Source: Bacillota bacterium (GTDB lineage Bacteria; Bacillota; Clostridia; Lachnospirales; Cellulosilyticaceae). Taken from it: a stretch of 64,000 bases of DNA. Under the pieces are notes generated by a model that searched no databases, was not told the DNA's origin, and saw only the letters and a program-made list of their open reading frames with translations. The stretch is taken from NCBI GenBank assembly GCA_023393125.1, contig JAEWMQ010000013.1:41125-105124 (forward strand), given 5' to 3'. The position numbers were made by a program, and so were the translations under genes. Positions 6,888 through 15,931 of this stretch are shown here, in pieces. Position 1 is the stretch's first letter, and each line of letters opens with the position of its first letter.

Positions 6888-8498
6888 TTAGTCAGCACCA
6901 CCGCCACCACAGCTTGAGCAAGAGCTACAGCTCGAACATGAACTACCTTCACTACTTGAATAGTCATCACTTGAATAATACATACTTGAATAATGGATAC
7001 CGTAGTAAACTGCAGAAGTGTCAAAAATATAAGCTAGTTCTGAATAAAATGTTTCTTCATCTATATCCTTCACTTGATTTTTGAACTTCTCTTTGCCAAT
7101 TTTTTCTGATGTATAGCTCGTAAAAGCTGCTAAATAATAAAGCTCTATTAATTCTATTTTTTTATTTCTTTTATAATACTCAAGAATCTCCTTGGTGTTC
7201 TGGGTATACTGTGCTTTAGACATCTCAAAATATGCTTTTAAAACCTTGGCATCTTGTTTTAACTCTTTATCCTCTCTGTCTATTTCAATTAACTTCATAA
7301 AAGGAATCATTTCCTCTGAAATTTCTTCATACTCTTCAACTAAATTTTCTCTAAAGTCTTGAAGTGAAATGCTTGCAGTTTCGTTTTCTGTCCTGAAATT
7401 CATATACTTTAAAAAGATTTCAACAGCAATACCTTCATAATTCTTCAGTTCATTCATCCTTCTCATATCAATCAGCAATTGATCTTCTCTTATATAAATA
7501 ACATCTCGCCTCATTAAATCTAGATAAATCAGCCGTAGTGTATTCATTTCTACAAAAGGCTCACCTAAAATTCTATTATATTCTGCTGGTGTAATCCCCC
7601 TATTAACAAATTTTTGTAAAATCATCTTTATGTATTGAGCATCCTTAGCCATTTCTTCAATTTTTCTATTTGTTATCCTTTCTCCCTTCTCTCTGCTCCC
7701 TTTATAATTTAATACTAATGCACATATAGGGATTGTTATAAAAACTATTAAGCATATATAGTTCATAATAGTAGTTGCGGTATCACCAGTGTCTAATATA
7801 GATTTTTCATTTTTTTCACTACTTATATAAGCTATATTTTCCGAGAAGATATCTTTAGACATCACAATACTTATTTTCACTAATCCATTAGAAAAATCAT
7901 TATTAAATCTTACATTAGTTGGACTTATATTGTAAGCATACTCTCCTCCATTTTCTACTTCAATGTCACATGTAGCTGGTGAATAAATAATTATTTTTAT
8001 ATTCTCAATCTCCTTCTCAAAATTTTCACCTATAAATCGATAGCTAAACCAAGCTTGTCCACTATCTGTATATTTGACTACATCTTTTAATATATACTTC
8101 ACTGCAAACTCTATCTCTTCATTCTCTGCATCCATATACCATGCATAAGTCTCATAACTATTATCTCTGGTTATACTATATGTTCCTGGAATCCTACTTC
8201 CTGTATCCTCTGTGAATTCACATTTCTTATTGTTAATTGAAAAATATTCGTATTTAATTTCAGAAAATCGTTCTAACTCAGTAACATCTAAGTAGCGTTC
8301 CACATAAAATCTGGTAAAATTTCCTTTAATAAAGTGAATGTTCCACGTCTCATTCACTAGTGCATCTCCATTTTCCAAAAGCTGCACCTGAAAATTAGCA
8401 TTCTTTATTTTATATGCTTTATCTGCGGCTTGAACTTCTACCCCTAGAAACAAAACTACAAAAATACAAATAACAAACCATATCTTTATCTGTTTCAT
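6888..8498 (-). CDS. DUF2207-like membrane protein with Ser-Cys-Gly C-terminal tail
   Basis: A 536-aa protein with a signal peptide (residues 1-24, ending VQA), an extracytoplasmic beta-rich DUF2207-like region (about 25-215), one membrane segment near 240-262, and a cytoplasmic helical region of about 240 residues. The extreme C-terminus is low complexity: Tyr-Ser-Asp repeats and then SSCSSCSSCSSCGGGGAD, with four Cys spaced every third residue. DUF2207 proteins often end in Gly-rich tails; here it is Cys-rich. With the SPASM enzyme 14 nt downstream, the tail may be cross-linked after translation, and by the predicted topology it faces the cytoplasm where that enzyme works (inference). RBS GGGGAAG precedes the ATG. 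Confidence 0.8.
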   Translation of the reverse strand: MKQIKIWFVICIFVVLFLGVEVQAADKAYKIKNANFQVQLLENGDALVNETWNIHFIKGNFTRFYVERYLDVTELERFSEIKYEYFSINNKKCEFTEDTGSRIPGTYSITRDNSYETYAWYMDAENEEIEFAVKYILKDVVKYTDSGQAWFSYRFIGENFEKEIENIKIIIYSPATCDIEVENGGEYAYNISPTNVRFNNDFSNGLVKISIVMSKDIFSENIAYISSEKNEKSILDTGDTATTIMNYICLIVFITIPICALVLNYKGSREKGERITNRKIEEMAKDAQYIKMILQKFVNRGITPAEYNRILGEPFVEMNTLRLIYLDLMRRDVIYIREDQLLIDMRRMNELKNYEGIAVEIFLKYMNFRTENETASISLQDFRENLVEEYEEISEEMIPFMKLIEIDREDKELKQDAKVLKAYFEMSKAQYTQNTKEILEYYKRNKKIELIELYYLAAFTSYTSEKIGKEKFKNQVKDIDEETFYSELAYIFDTSAVYYGIHYSSMYYSSDDYSSSEGSSCSSCSSCSSCGGGGAD

Positions 8499-8600
8499 TA
8501 GCTTCCCCTTTTCTCTTTATATATGACAAAATATTTTATATTTTCAATTATAAAGTCACTATAAGAAAAACACAAATACCCTTTTACATTTATGCATATA

Positions 8601-8644
8601 AAAATAGGATATGATAAGCCCTATGTCTTATCATATCCTATTTT
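8601..8644 (-). terminator. intrinsic terminator after AICAR transformylase gene
   Basis: An 18-bp perfect stem (8601-8618 with 8627-8644) and 8-nt loop. On the minus strand it ends in a T-rich tract, 23 nt after the stop of the AICAR formyltransferase gene. Confidence 0.85.
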
Positions 8645-8666
8645 AAATTTAATTAATTATTTCATT

Positions 8667-9842
8667 TTAGTGGTGGAATAAACGAATACCTGTAAAGCAC
8701 ATTGCAACATCATGCTTGTTACAAGTTTCAATCACTTGTTCATCACGAATAGAACCACCTGGCTGAGCAATATATTTAACGCCACTCTTAACAGCTCTTT
8801 CAATATTATCACCAAATGGGAAGAAAGCATCTGAACCAAGGGCTACATCTTGCATTTGATCAAGCCACGCTCTTTTTTCCTCTCTTGAAAATACAACTGG
8901 TCTTACTTTGAAAATTCTTTCCCACTCACCATCTGCAAGTACATCCATATAATCTTCTCCAATGTAAAGGTCAATAGCATTGTCACGGTCTGCACGGCGA
9001 ATATCATCTACAAATTGAAGGCCAAGTACTTGTGGAGATTGACGAAGGAACCAGTTATCAGCTTTTGTGCCTGCAAGGCGTGTACAGTGGATTCTTGATT
9101 GTTGACCAGCACCAATACCAATTGCTTGACCACCCTTAGCAAAACATACTGAGTTTGATTGTGTATATTTTAAAGTAATGAGTGAAATGATTAAATCGAT
9201 TTGAGCACTCTCTGGAATTTCTTTGTTATCTGTTACCACATTGCTAATGAAAGCTTTATCAATTTTAAGTTCATTACGACCTTGTTCAAAAGTAATCCCA
9301 AATACTTCTTTACGTTCAATAGGATTGGGTACATAATTAGGATCGATTTGAACGACATTATAGCCACCTTTTTTCTTAGCTTTTAAGATTTCAAGTGCTT
9401 CTTCTTCATAACCAGGAGCAATAACACCATCTGATACTTCTCTTGCAATCATCTTTGCAGTAGCTACGTCGCAAACGTCTGAAAGTGCAATAAAATCACC
9501 AAATGAAGACATTCTATCTGCACCTCTAGCTCTTGCATAAGCACTTGCAAGTGGTGAAAGTTCTCCTAAATCCTCTACCCAGTAAATCTTCTTTTCTACA
9601 TCAGTAAGAGGAAGCCCTACAGCAGCTCCAGCTGGTGAAACGTGCTTAAAAGAAGTGGCTGCAGCAAGCCCAGTTGCTTCTTTTAATTCTTTAACTAATT
9701 GCCAACCATTAAAAGCATCAAGAAAATTAATATAACCTGGTTTCCCATTTAAAACTTCAATAGGAAGGGCACCCTCTTCACTATAAATTCTTGATGGTTT
9801 TTGATTTGGATTACAGCCATATTTTAATTCTAACTCTTTCAT
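8667..9842 (-). CDS. purH: stand-alone AICAR formyltransferase (PurH transformylase domain)
   Basis: A 391-aa protein equal to the transformylase half of bifunctional PurH, without the inosinicase domain. It transfers a formyl group from 10-formyl-THF to AICAR (ZMP) to give FAICAR, the ninth step of de novo purine synthesis. Family blocks visible are LKYGCNPNQKPSRIY at the start, SFKHVSPAGAAVG (about 65-77, with the catalytic Lys-His) and FFPFGDNIERA near 340. The missing cyclohydrolase activity is supplied by the PurO-type gene just upstream. Both lie behind a ZTP riboswitch, which senses accumulation of this enzyme's own substrate. Confidence 0.92.
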   Translation of the reverse strand: MKELELKYGCNPNQKPSRIYSEEGALPIEVLNGKPGYINFLDAFNGWQLVKELKEATGLAAATSFKHVSPAGAAVGLPLTDVEKKIYWVEDLGELSPLASAYARARGADRMSSFGDFIALSDVCDVATAKMIAREVSDGVIAPGYEEEALEILKAKKKGGYNVVQIDPNYVPNPIERKEVFGITFEQGRNELKIDKAFISNVVTDNKEIPESAQIDLIISLITLKYTQSNSVCFAKGGQAIGIGAGQQSRIHCTRLAGTKADNWFLRQSPQVLGLQFVDDIRRADRDNAIDLYIGEDYMDVLADGEWERIFKVRPVVFSREEKRAWLDQMQDVALGSDAFFPFGDNIERAVKSGVKYIAQPGGSIRDEQVIETCNKHDVAMCFTGIRLFHH

Positions 9843-10020
9843 TATACATTCCCTCCTAGGACAATGAAGAATTAAGAATGAATAATGAAGAATGATTATC
9901 CCTTCATTCTCATTTATCCCTCTAATTTTTCATCACTTTTTCATTATCTTCTAATTTTTATTCCTAATTCTTAATCACTCTTCAATCGCTTTTTAATTCT
10001 TAACTCTTCACTTTTAATTC
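9843..10020. repeat. AT-rich intergenic segment of degenerate AATTAAGAAT units
   Basis: The 178 nt between the two purine genes are built from many imperfect copies, on both strands, of a short unit resembling AATTAAGAATGAA/ATTCTTAATT. No ORF or terminator was seen. It looks like an expanded low-complexity repeat inserted inside an operon. Confidence 0.5.
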
Positions 10021-10728
10021 TTAATTGTTTTTATTAACAATACGTGTCTCATATTTTCCTGTCTCAATATCAATATATCTTACAAATAAAGAAACTTTAT
10101 TTTCTTCATTTAAGCTTTCCCATAACATATTAGTGAAACCTTCAATATCATTTGGAATCTCAACTAACTTTGGTTCACCTTCAAAACTTGGAAGTGGGTC
10201 TTCATTACATTTGTAAGTATGGATGAAATGACCTTCTCCAGCTTTTGCATTTTCATATGTAAACGTGTAACGATTACAGCTAGAAGGATCACCGTTATTG
10301 CTTTTTAAAATACTCATGGCATAGTTGTATTTTCCGTTTTCAATAGCCATGATACCTGAAATTCTAGGTGTATAGTTAGGAGCATCTGGTTCAAACTCCC
10401 TTGTTTTAAGTGCTTGTTCAAAGGTTTGCCCTTTATCCATTAATTCATAAATAGTGTCTGTTTGATCACCATTAGTTACGATTGTTTTATTGCCAAGTAC
10501 GCGAACAGGTGCATAAATGATTAAGCTTGGATCAGTTAATTTAGAAGGATCAAAAGCTTGTGTACGAATCCCTTCACCGTCTTCTACAAAGACACGGTTT
10601 CTACTATTTTCACTTCTACCCATGATAAAGTAAGCTGTTACTGCATGTTTTCCATCTTTTGATCTCCCGATGACAATCCCTCTACCTGGATATGGATTTT
10701 GTTTTAATTCGTTTTCTAATGAAATCAT
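10021..10728 (-). CDS. purO: IMP cyclohydrolase, PurO type
   Basis: A protein of about 235 aa matching the archaeal-type IMP cyclohydrolase family (PurO; COG3363-like), with the family's early NPYPGRGIVIGRS block and the GRSENSRNRVF segment. It closes FAICAR to IMP, the last step of de novo purine synthesis. The longest ORF starts at 10734, but there AGGAG is only 1 nt from that ATG. The third codon (ATG at 10728) sits 7 nt from AGGAG and is the better start. It is the first gene after the ZTP riboswitch and precedes the AICAR formyltransferase, so the pair replaces bifunctional PurH. Confidence 0.88.
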   Translation of the reverse strand: MISLENELKQNPYPGRGIVIGRSKDGKHAVTAYFIMGRSENSRNRVFVEDGEGIRTQAFDPSKLTDPSLIIYAPVRVLGNKTIVTNGDQTDTIYELMDKGQTFEQALKTREFEPDAPNYTPRISGIMAIENGKYNYAMSILKSNNGDPSSCNRYTFTYENAKAGEGHFIHTYKCNEDPLPSFEGEPKLVEIPNDIEGFTNMLWESLNEENKVSLFVRYIDIETGKYETRIVNKNN

Positions 10729-10820
10729 CTTCATTCTCCTTTTTAATCATCTTGATTTTTAAGCTACCTCAGGATACATCGACGATTACTCTTCCTAGTA
10801 GAAAACATGTCATTTTCTGT

Positions 10821-10936
10821 AAAAACGAAAAGCCGACTACCTGGGTATCCAAATAAATGGGTGCCCAGGCGGTCGGCTTCTAAATATTCTGTACTCCCTG
10901 TGGGTAATCCCACTTATCCGCCAGTCGTACAGAACC
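10821..10936 (-). promoter_or_regulatory. ZTP/ZMP riboswitch (pfl motif) with overlapping terminator
   Basis: Read on the minus strand, the segment contains an ACTGGCGGATAAGTGGGA block and the highly conserved CCGCCTGGGC block of the pfl motif. The latter is also the 5' arm of a long GC-rich hairpin (10877-10861 with 10850-10832) followed by TTTTCGTTTTT (10831-10821), an intrinsic terminator. Ligand binding by ZMP/ZTP would compete with that terminator and switch the genes on. The genes downstream are the two that consume ZMP and its product, which fits perfectly. Confidence 0.93.
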
Positions 10937-10943
10937 TAAGATT

Positions 10944-10972
10944 AAAATACACTATTTTAATCACAATTTCAA
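10944..10972 (-). promoter_or_regulatory. sigma-A promoter for the ZTP-riboswitch operon
   Basis: On the minus strand TTGAAA (10972-10967), a 17-nt spacer and TATTTT (10949-10944). The predicted start site falls at about 10936, exactly the first base of the riboswitch. Confidence 0.6.
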
Positions 10973-10997
10973 CTATAATTTATTTAATTATATAATC

Positions 10998-11789
10998 TTA
11001 GCTAATATATTTTTTAATGCCTACGGCTACCCCATCATTGTGCACCGTATCTGTAACTACTTTTGCATATTGCTTTACTTCATCAGAAGCATTCCCCATT
11101 GCTATGCCGCAACCAACAGTCTGTAGCATTTCTATATCATTTTGTCCATCTCCAAAAGCATAGGTGTTTTCTATAGGAATATTTAAACACTCTAAAGCTT
11201 TTAATATACCGGCTGCTTTTGTATTTTCTTTCAAGTAGACCTCTAAATGGGCTTTATCTATACTATGAAAACAATCGTACTCCGGATGTTGCTTAACAAA
11301 TGCTACGCACTGATCTAAAACCTCTTCATTTGGACACATGATTTCAACTTTATACACATTAAGGGTCTCCATATCATACTCGCTTTTAAAGCATTCTTTA
11401 CCTATCCCTACGCTATCATAAAACTGATAAAATTCTTTATGACTTGTTTTCATATAAGCATGTACTTCATCTTCTAAAACATATTGAATCCCTTTATCTT
11501 CAAGCGTTGATACTAATTGTTTTACAAATTCACTACTCATAGGTTTACTACAAATAGTTTTATTATTAATCCTCACCTGTGCACCATTAATTAAAATAAA
11601 GCCATCAAAACCAAAATCTAATAAAGACTTATTGATAAATGCATAAGGCCTTCCTGTTGCAATGAAAACATAATCCCCTTTTGCTTGTAGTAAACGAATC
11701 TCTTCTTTAACCTTTGGTGAAATCTCTATAAGACCACTAAAACAATCTATTAATGTACCATCTATATCTAAAAATATCGCTTTTTTCAT
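10998..11789 (-). CDS. Cof-type HAD-superfamily phosphatase
   Basis: A 263-aa soluble HAD hydrolase with the type IIB (Cof) cap. Motif I is FLDIDGTLID near the N-terminus, motif II IATGRP near 42-47, and motif IV YAFGDGQNDIEML near 213. Members dephosphorylate sugar phosphates, nucleotides or cofactors; specificity cannot be read here. The open frame extends upstream to 11846, but the family normally begins MKKAIFLDIDGT and GAGGG lies 5 nt before that ATG (11789), so I prefer the shorter form. It follows the RpiR regulator gene on the same strand, separated by a terminator. Confidence 0.9.
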   Translation of the reverse strand: MKKAIFLDIDGTLIDCFSGLIEISPKVKEEIRLLQAKGDYVFIATGRPYAFINKSLLDFGFDGFILINGAQVRINNKTICSKPMSSEFVKQLVSTLEDKGIQYVLEDEVHAYMKTSHKEFYQFYDSVGIGKECFKSEYDMETLNVYKVEIMCPNEEVLDQCVAFVKQHPEYDCFHSIDKAHLEVYLKENTKAAGILKALECLNIPIENTYAFGDGQNDIEMLQTVGCGIAMGNASDEVKQYAKVVTDTVHNDGVAVGIKKYIS

Positions 11790-11940
11790 TTCATCCCTCA
11801 TTTCTATTAACACCTCTAATATATTTCTTTTATAAATCTCCTTCAACCCTTGTAGGACATTCTGATGCTTTTTTCTAAAAATATAAATCAGGCGTCTAGT
11901 ACTTTTGAAACTTTTTGATACTTTTTCTCCATTTTATTCA

Positions 11941-11975
11941 TAAAAAAAGCTTATTAGTTAATTCACTAATAAGCT
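11941..11975 (-). terminator. intrinsic terminator after RpiR-family gene
   Basis: An 11-bp perfect stem (AGCTTATTAGT 11948-11958 with 11965-11975) followed on the minus strand by seven T. Confidence 0.85.
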
Positions 11976-11984
11976 CTAAACGTA

Positions 11985-12857
11985 CTATTCTTCATCATTA
12001 ATATTTCTATCATCAATAAAACCCGTGACTTCTTGGATATAATCTATATTCATCTGATAATCCTGTTTGAAGATACAGCTAAAAATAACATCTAATATAT
12101 ATTGCATAGCAATGTGAGAGGAAAATTGGGAGATTCTATTTCTAAGGTCTTCTTTATCACTTATATATAACTGATGCTTGATATGATTTTGCATCATACT
12201 ATTGCCTAGTCTCCCTATTAAAATAATTTCTACTTGCTTTTTATTTAGTATTTCCACTATGGGTAATAAAAACCTTGCTCTTCCTGAATAAGATAAAATA
12301 ACTGCCACATGATTTTTCTTAGAAGCAGTTGCCATACAACGCTGCTCATAAGTTGATTTAGGACAGTTAACACTTCTACCAATGGAACGCATTTTGTCTT
12401 GAAAATTTTCAGCTACATTCAGATTATGTGCTTGTGTATAGATGTCAATAATATCTGCATCATGTAGTAAAGTCACACACCTATTTAAATCTTCAATATT
12501 AATAGAGTGGTAGGTATCTATTATTGAAGCCTCATATAATTTCAATAGTTTCTCTGCTATCACCCTTTGTGTATCATGAGCTGTAAATGGAAAATTAACA
12601 TCTATTTGTGTCCTTGTTTTATGTTCCTCTACCAGATCCTGAGCTAGTTTCACCTTAAGCTCATTAAAACCATTAAGTCCTATCTTCTTACACAGCCTAT
12701 GAATAGCAGATTTTGATGTAAAAGTTTTCTCTGCAAGATGTTGTATGGTTAAATTTTGGATTTCTTCCTTGTTCTTTAAAATGTATTGTGCTAATTGATT
12801 TTCTGTTGGCGTTAGACCTTCGCAACATTTTATTATCTTTTCTAGTGTCATAATCAC
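11985..12857 (-). CDS. MurR/RpiR family transcriptional regulator
   Basis: A 290-aa regulator with an N-terminal HTH_6 domain (TIQHLAEKTFTSKSAIHRLCKKIGLNGFNELK, about residues 38-69, no longer run quoted) and a C-terminal SIS sugar-phosphate-binding domain (about 120-260, including VAVILSYSGRA). The family usually controls sugar or amino-sugar catabolism in response to a phosphosugar. Here no sugar operon adjoins; the next gene downstream, a HAD phosphatase, lies behind a strong terminator. Its target is therefore unclear. Confidence 0.88.
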   Translation of the reverse strand: MIMTLEKIIKCCEGLTPTENQLAQYILKNKEEIQNLTIQHLAEKTFTSKSAIHRLCKKIGLNGFNELKVKLAQDLVEEHKTRTQIDVNFPFTAHDTQRVIAEKLLKLYEASIIDTYHSINIEDLNRCVTLLHDADIIDIYTQAHNLNVAENFQDKMRSIGRSVNCPKSTYEQRCMATASKKNHVAVILSYSGRARFLLPIVEILNKKQVEIILIGRLGNSMMQNHIKHQLYISDKEDLRNRISQFSSHIAMQYILDVIFSCIFKQDYQMNIDYIQEVTGFIDDRNINDEE

Positions 12858-13032
12858 TCTCTGTACTCTTTTTTATCATTTTTATTGTTTGAAATAAGAT
12901 TTTACCTCTTACAAGTAAAGATTAACCATTATCCCATGATTATATCACATTAACATAATCTATAGGGAAAATACTATGATAGCTATTAATTTTTTATATT
13001 TTTGTTTATAAATAAACTATGATATATTCTTT

Positions 13033-13926
13033 TTATTGCTTAGTGGAAGGTACGTATCTCTCATAAACAAAGTTAATAAGCTTATTTAGACTATCTGAAA
13101 TATACTTTGTTTTATGATATACCAAACTAAAATTGCGATTAAATAATTGATTTTCAATGGCAACACTACATAGTCTATTCTGCTCTACATAAGGCTGTAC
13201 CAAGCGTTCAGAAATAAGTGTAATACCTTGCTCAGCCAAAACAGCCTCTATAATAGCATCTAAACCATGGCAAATCCACTTTCTATTGATTACAATATTA
13301 TTTTCTCGTAGTAACAGTTCTAATTTTTCTCTTGTTCCACTACCTTCTTCTCTAAGTATAAAGTTTTGATTGGCTAGCTCATGAGTACCAATAATCTTTT
13401 TTAAGGCAAAAGGATGGCTGGGATAACATACCAAAATAAGTTGATCTGATATAGCAGAATTAACAATAAGTTCTTGGCTTTTAATAGTTCCTTCAACAAG
13501 ACCTATATCTATTTGACTATCTAAAAGTAACTTTTCAATAGTAGCAGTATTATCAATAACTACTTGTACTTTAATGTTTGGATACTTTTGCTCAAATAGT
13601 TTGACTAAGTCTGATATTAAGCATTTACCAACTGTTAGTGTTGCTCCTAATATAATCGTTTGATTTTCAGCAAGCTCTAACATACTTTTATTCATCTCTT
13701 TCTGCAGCGCAATCATATTTTTAGCATAGCCTAATAATTGTTCACCTGCAGAAGTTATGTATAGTTTTCTAGAGAGCCTATTAAATAAAAGAACACCATA
13801 TTCTTTTTCTAAATCAGCAATAGCTTGACTAATTGTAGGCTGAGCGATATGTAGCTCCTTAGCTGCATCACTCATGTTACATCTTTTGGCTACTGCAACA
13901 AATATTTCTAAGCTATGTAACGTCAT
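13033..13926 (-). CDS. LysR family regulator, likely of the YeiH gene
   Basis: A 297-aa LysR regulator: winged HTH at residues 1-60 (LHSLEIFVAVAKRCNMSDAA, AQPTISQAIADLE) and a periplasmic-binding-protein-like effector domain (about 90-295). The open frame extends to 13986, but the ATG at 13926 is preceded by GGAGGT and begins the canonical LysR N-terminus. It is transcribed divergently from the YeiH-family exporter with only 64 nt between starts, the typical arrangement of a LysR activator with its target. In enterobacteria YeiE/YeiH form a comparable pair. Confidence 0.9.
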   Translation of the reverse strand: MTLHSLEIFVAVAKRCNMSDAAKELHIAQPTISQAIADLEKEYGVLLFNRLSRKLYITSAGEQLLGYAKNMIALQKEMNKSMLELAENQTIILGATLTVGKCLISDLVKLFEQKYPNIKVQVVIDNTATIEKLLLDSQIDIGLVEGTIKSQELIVNSAISDQLILVCYPSHPFALKKIIGTHELANQNFILREEGSGTREKLELLLRENNIVINRKWICHGLDAIIEAVLAEQGITLISERLVQPYVEQNRLCSVAIENQLFNRNFSLVYHKTKYISDSLNKLINFVYERYVPSTKQ

Positions 13927-13990
13927 ATGTACCTCCACTATCCTACTTTTATTTAAATCATCTATGTTAAAACATAAAGGAGTCATTTAT

Positions 13991-15025
13991 ATGTATCATT
14001 TAAAAAACACCCTACCGGGTATACTACTATGTTTATTCATTGCCATCCCTTCTTGGCTTTTAGGTAAAGCTTTTCCCTTACTAGGTGGCCCTATTATTGC
14101 TATTCTTATGGGTATTGTATTAACTACTGTATTTCCTAGTTTACTTACCCAGTCCTATAAATATAAATCAATCCAATTAGTTACGGGAGTAAAATACACC
14201 TCAAAAAAAATCTTACAGTACTCCATTATTCTACTTGGATTTGAAATGAATCTTTATCATATTATTGAGGTAGGAAAACAGTCGTTAATAGTGATGCTAT
14301 TTACTATTACATCTGCCTTTATCACTGCTTATATCTTAGGAAAAGTACTTAAGCTACCTGGCGACACCACTACTCTTATTGGTGTTGGAACTTGTATTTG
14401 CGGAGGATCAGCAATAGCTGCAACTGCTCCTGTTATTGAGGCAAGTGATGAAGACGTGGCACATGCCATCTCTACTATTTTCCTTTTTAACATTGCTGCT
14501 GTATTCCTATTTCCTTTTTTAGGTCACTTACTAAACATGAGTGATATAAGTTTTGGAATGTGGGTGGGAACTGCTGTTAATGATACCTCATCTGTAGTTG
14601 CTACTGGTACTGCTTGGAGTGAAGTTTCTGAAAACAATACAGCCTTACAGCTTGCTACAATTGTAAAACTTACTAGAACACTTATGATTGTACCTATCAC
14701 TTTATTTTTAGCAGTTTATACCGCAAGAAAAAAAGGCCGTGAAGGCACAGGGCATTTTAGTTTTACTAAGGTTTTCCCTTGGTTTATCATATTCTTTGTC
14801 ATTGCCGCACTTGTTAATACCTTCGCCAACCTTTCTCCAAGCGTTTCCACCACTCTTGTAACACTTGGAAAATTTATGATTGTTATGGCCATGTCTGCTA
14901 TTGGACTTAGCACCAACTTAAAAAGCTTACTTTCTAATGGGATTAAACCAATCCTGTTAGGACTAGGCTGCTGGTTCGTCATTGCTACAGTTTCACTTAT
15001 TGTACAGAGCTGTATTGGCCTCTAA
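13991..15025 (+). CDS. YeiH family putative sulfate/anion exporter
   Basis: A 344-aa integral membrane protein of the YeiH (UPF0324, PF03601) family with about ten hydrophobic helices. The conserved GVGTCICGGSAIAATAPVI block and GTAVNDTSSVVATG block are present. Members are proposed to export sulfate, sulfite or similar anions; the substrate has not been settled. The longer open frame (13874) overlaps the divergent regulator; the ATG at 13991 with AAAGGAG 8 nt upstream is the real start. A strong terminator follows. Confidence 0.9.
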   Translation: MYHLKNTLPGILLCLFIAIPSWLLGKAFPLLGGPIIAILMGIVLTTVFPSLLTQSYKYKSIQLVTGVKYTSKKILQYSIILLGFEMNLYHIIEVGKQSLIVMLFTITSAFITAYILGKVLKLPGDTTTLIGVGTCICGGSAIAATAPVIEASDEDVAHAISTIFLFNIAAVFLFPFLGHLLNMSDISFGMWVGTAVNDTSSVVATGTAWSEVSENNTALQLATIVKLTRTLMIVPITLFLAVYTARKKGREGTGHFSFTKVFPWFIIFFVIAALVNTFANLSPSVSTTLVTLGKFMIVMAMSAIGLSTNLKSLLSNGIKPILLGLGCWFVIATVSLIVQSCIGL

Positions 15026-15077
15026 ACAGACTTGCTCAATAATTAAAGCAAAATAACTCACATTAAATCTCTTCCTG

Positions 15078-15117
15078 AAAAAAGCTATAAAATCACTCCT
15101 TGGATTTTATAGCTTTT
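15078..15117 (+). terminator. intrinsic terminator after YeiH-family gene
   Basis: A 15-bp stem (AAAAGCTATAAAATC arm starting 15079, partner ending 15116) with 7-nt loop and T-run on the plus strand; A-run on the other side could also serve xpt. Confidence 0.8.
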
Positions 15118-15179
15118 TGGATTTATTCTTTTATCACTTTCTGGTGATACGTTTGTCTTCACAGATATAGCATCATTAA

Positions 15180-15755
15180 TTATTCTCTAAAGGTAACGCC
15201 ATCTTCAACACTCATGGCATCAATAATAGCTAAAGATTCTAAGTGAATACCACTTTCACGAATGAGCTTGCCTCCGTCTTGGAAGCCTTTTTCAATTGCA
15301 ATTCCAGCACCTACTACAGTAGCACCTGCATTTTGTACAAGTTTAGCAAGTCCAAGGAGTGCCTTTCCATTAGCTAAAAAGTCATCAATAATTAAAACTT
15401 CATCTTCTGGCTTTAAAAATTCTTTTGCAACAATAATATCATATACTTTCCCATGAGTAAAAGACTCTACTTTACTAGTATATACATCCCCTGCTATGTT
15501 CTTAGTTTGTGTTTTCTTAGCAAATACAACTGGTACTTTAAAGTATCTTGCTGCAATACAAGCAATAGCAATTCCTGAAGCTTCTATAGTAAGAATTTTA
15601 GTGACTTTTTTACCTTCAAATCTTCTTTTAAATTCTTCTCCCATTTGTTCAAAAAGGTCAATATCTAATTGGTGATTTAAAAAGGAATCTACCTTAAGTA
15701 CATTACCCTCTCTAATTTTACCATCTTTAACAATACGATCTTTTAAAGCTTTCAT
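15180..15755 (-). CDS. xpt: xanthine phosphoribosyltransferase
   Basis: A 191-aa purine salvage enzyme that converts xanthine and PRPP to XMP. It has the Xpt N-terminus (MKALKDRIVKDGKIREGNVL) and the PRPP-binding VLIIDDFLANGKALLGL motif near residues 121-137. The open frame extends 23 codons upstream but the ATG at 15755, with AGAGGGA before it, matches the family start. It lies about 180 nt downstream of a guanine-class riboswitch on the same strand and back-to-back with the purine permease gene, so uptake and salvage are neighbours. Confidence 0.93.
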   Translation of the reverse strand: MKALKDRIVKDGKIREGNVLKVDSFLNHQLDIDLFEQMGEEFKRRFEGKKVTKILTIEASGIAIACIAARYFKVPVVFAKKTQTKNIAGDVYTSKVESFTHGKVYDIIVAKEFLKPEDEVLIIDDFLANGKALLGLAKLVQNAGATVVGAGIAIEKGFQDGGKLIRESGIHLESLAIIDAMSVEDGVTFRE

Positions 15756-15931
15756 TGTGGTCCCTCTCTTTTTCAAGTTATTTTTCCTACGCTTAGGTAA
15801 GATTAAATTAAGTATTAAAGCCATAATGAATATGTAAAACTTCTTATTATGTTCATTATGAACATCTCTATGCTTTTTCTTGTACGACCGTATAATGAGC
15901 TTCTTAGATATGTAAAGTATTCAATTAAACC

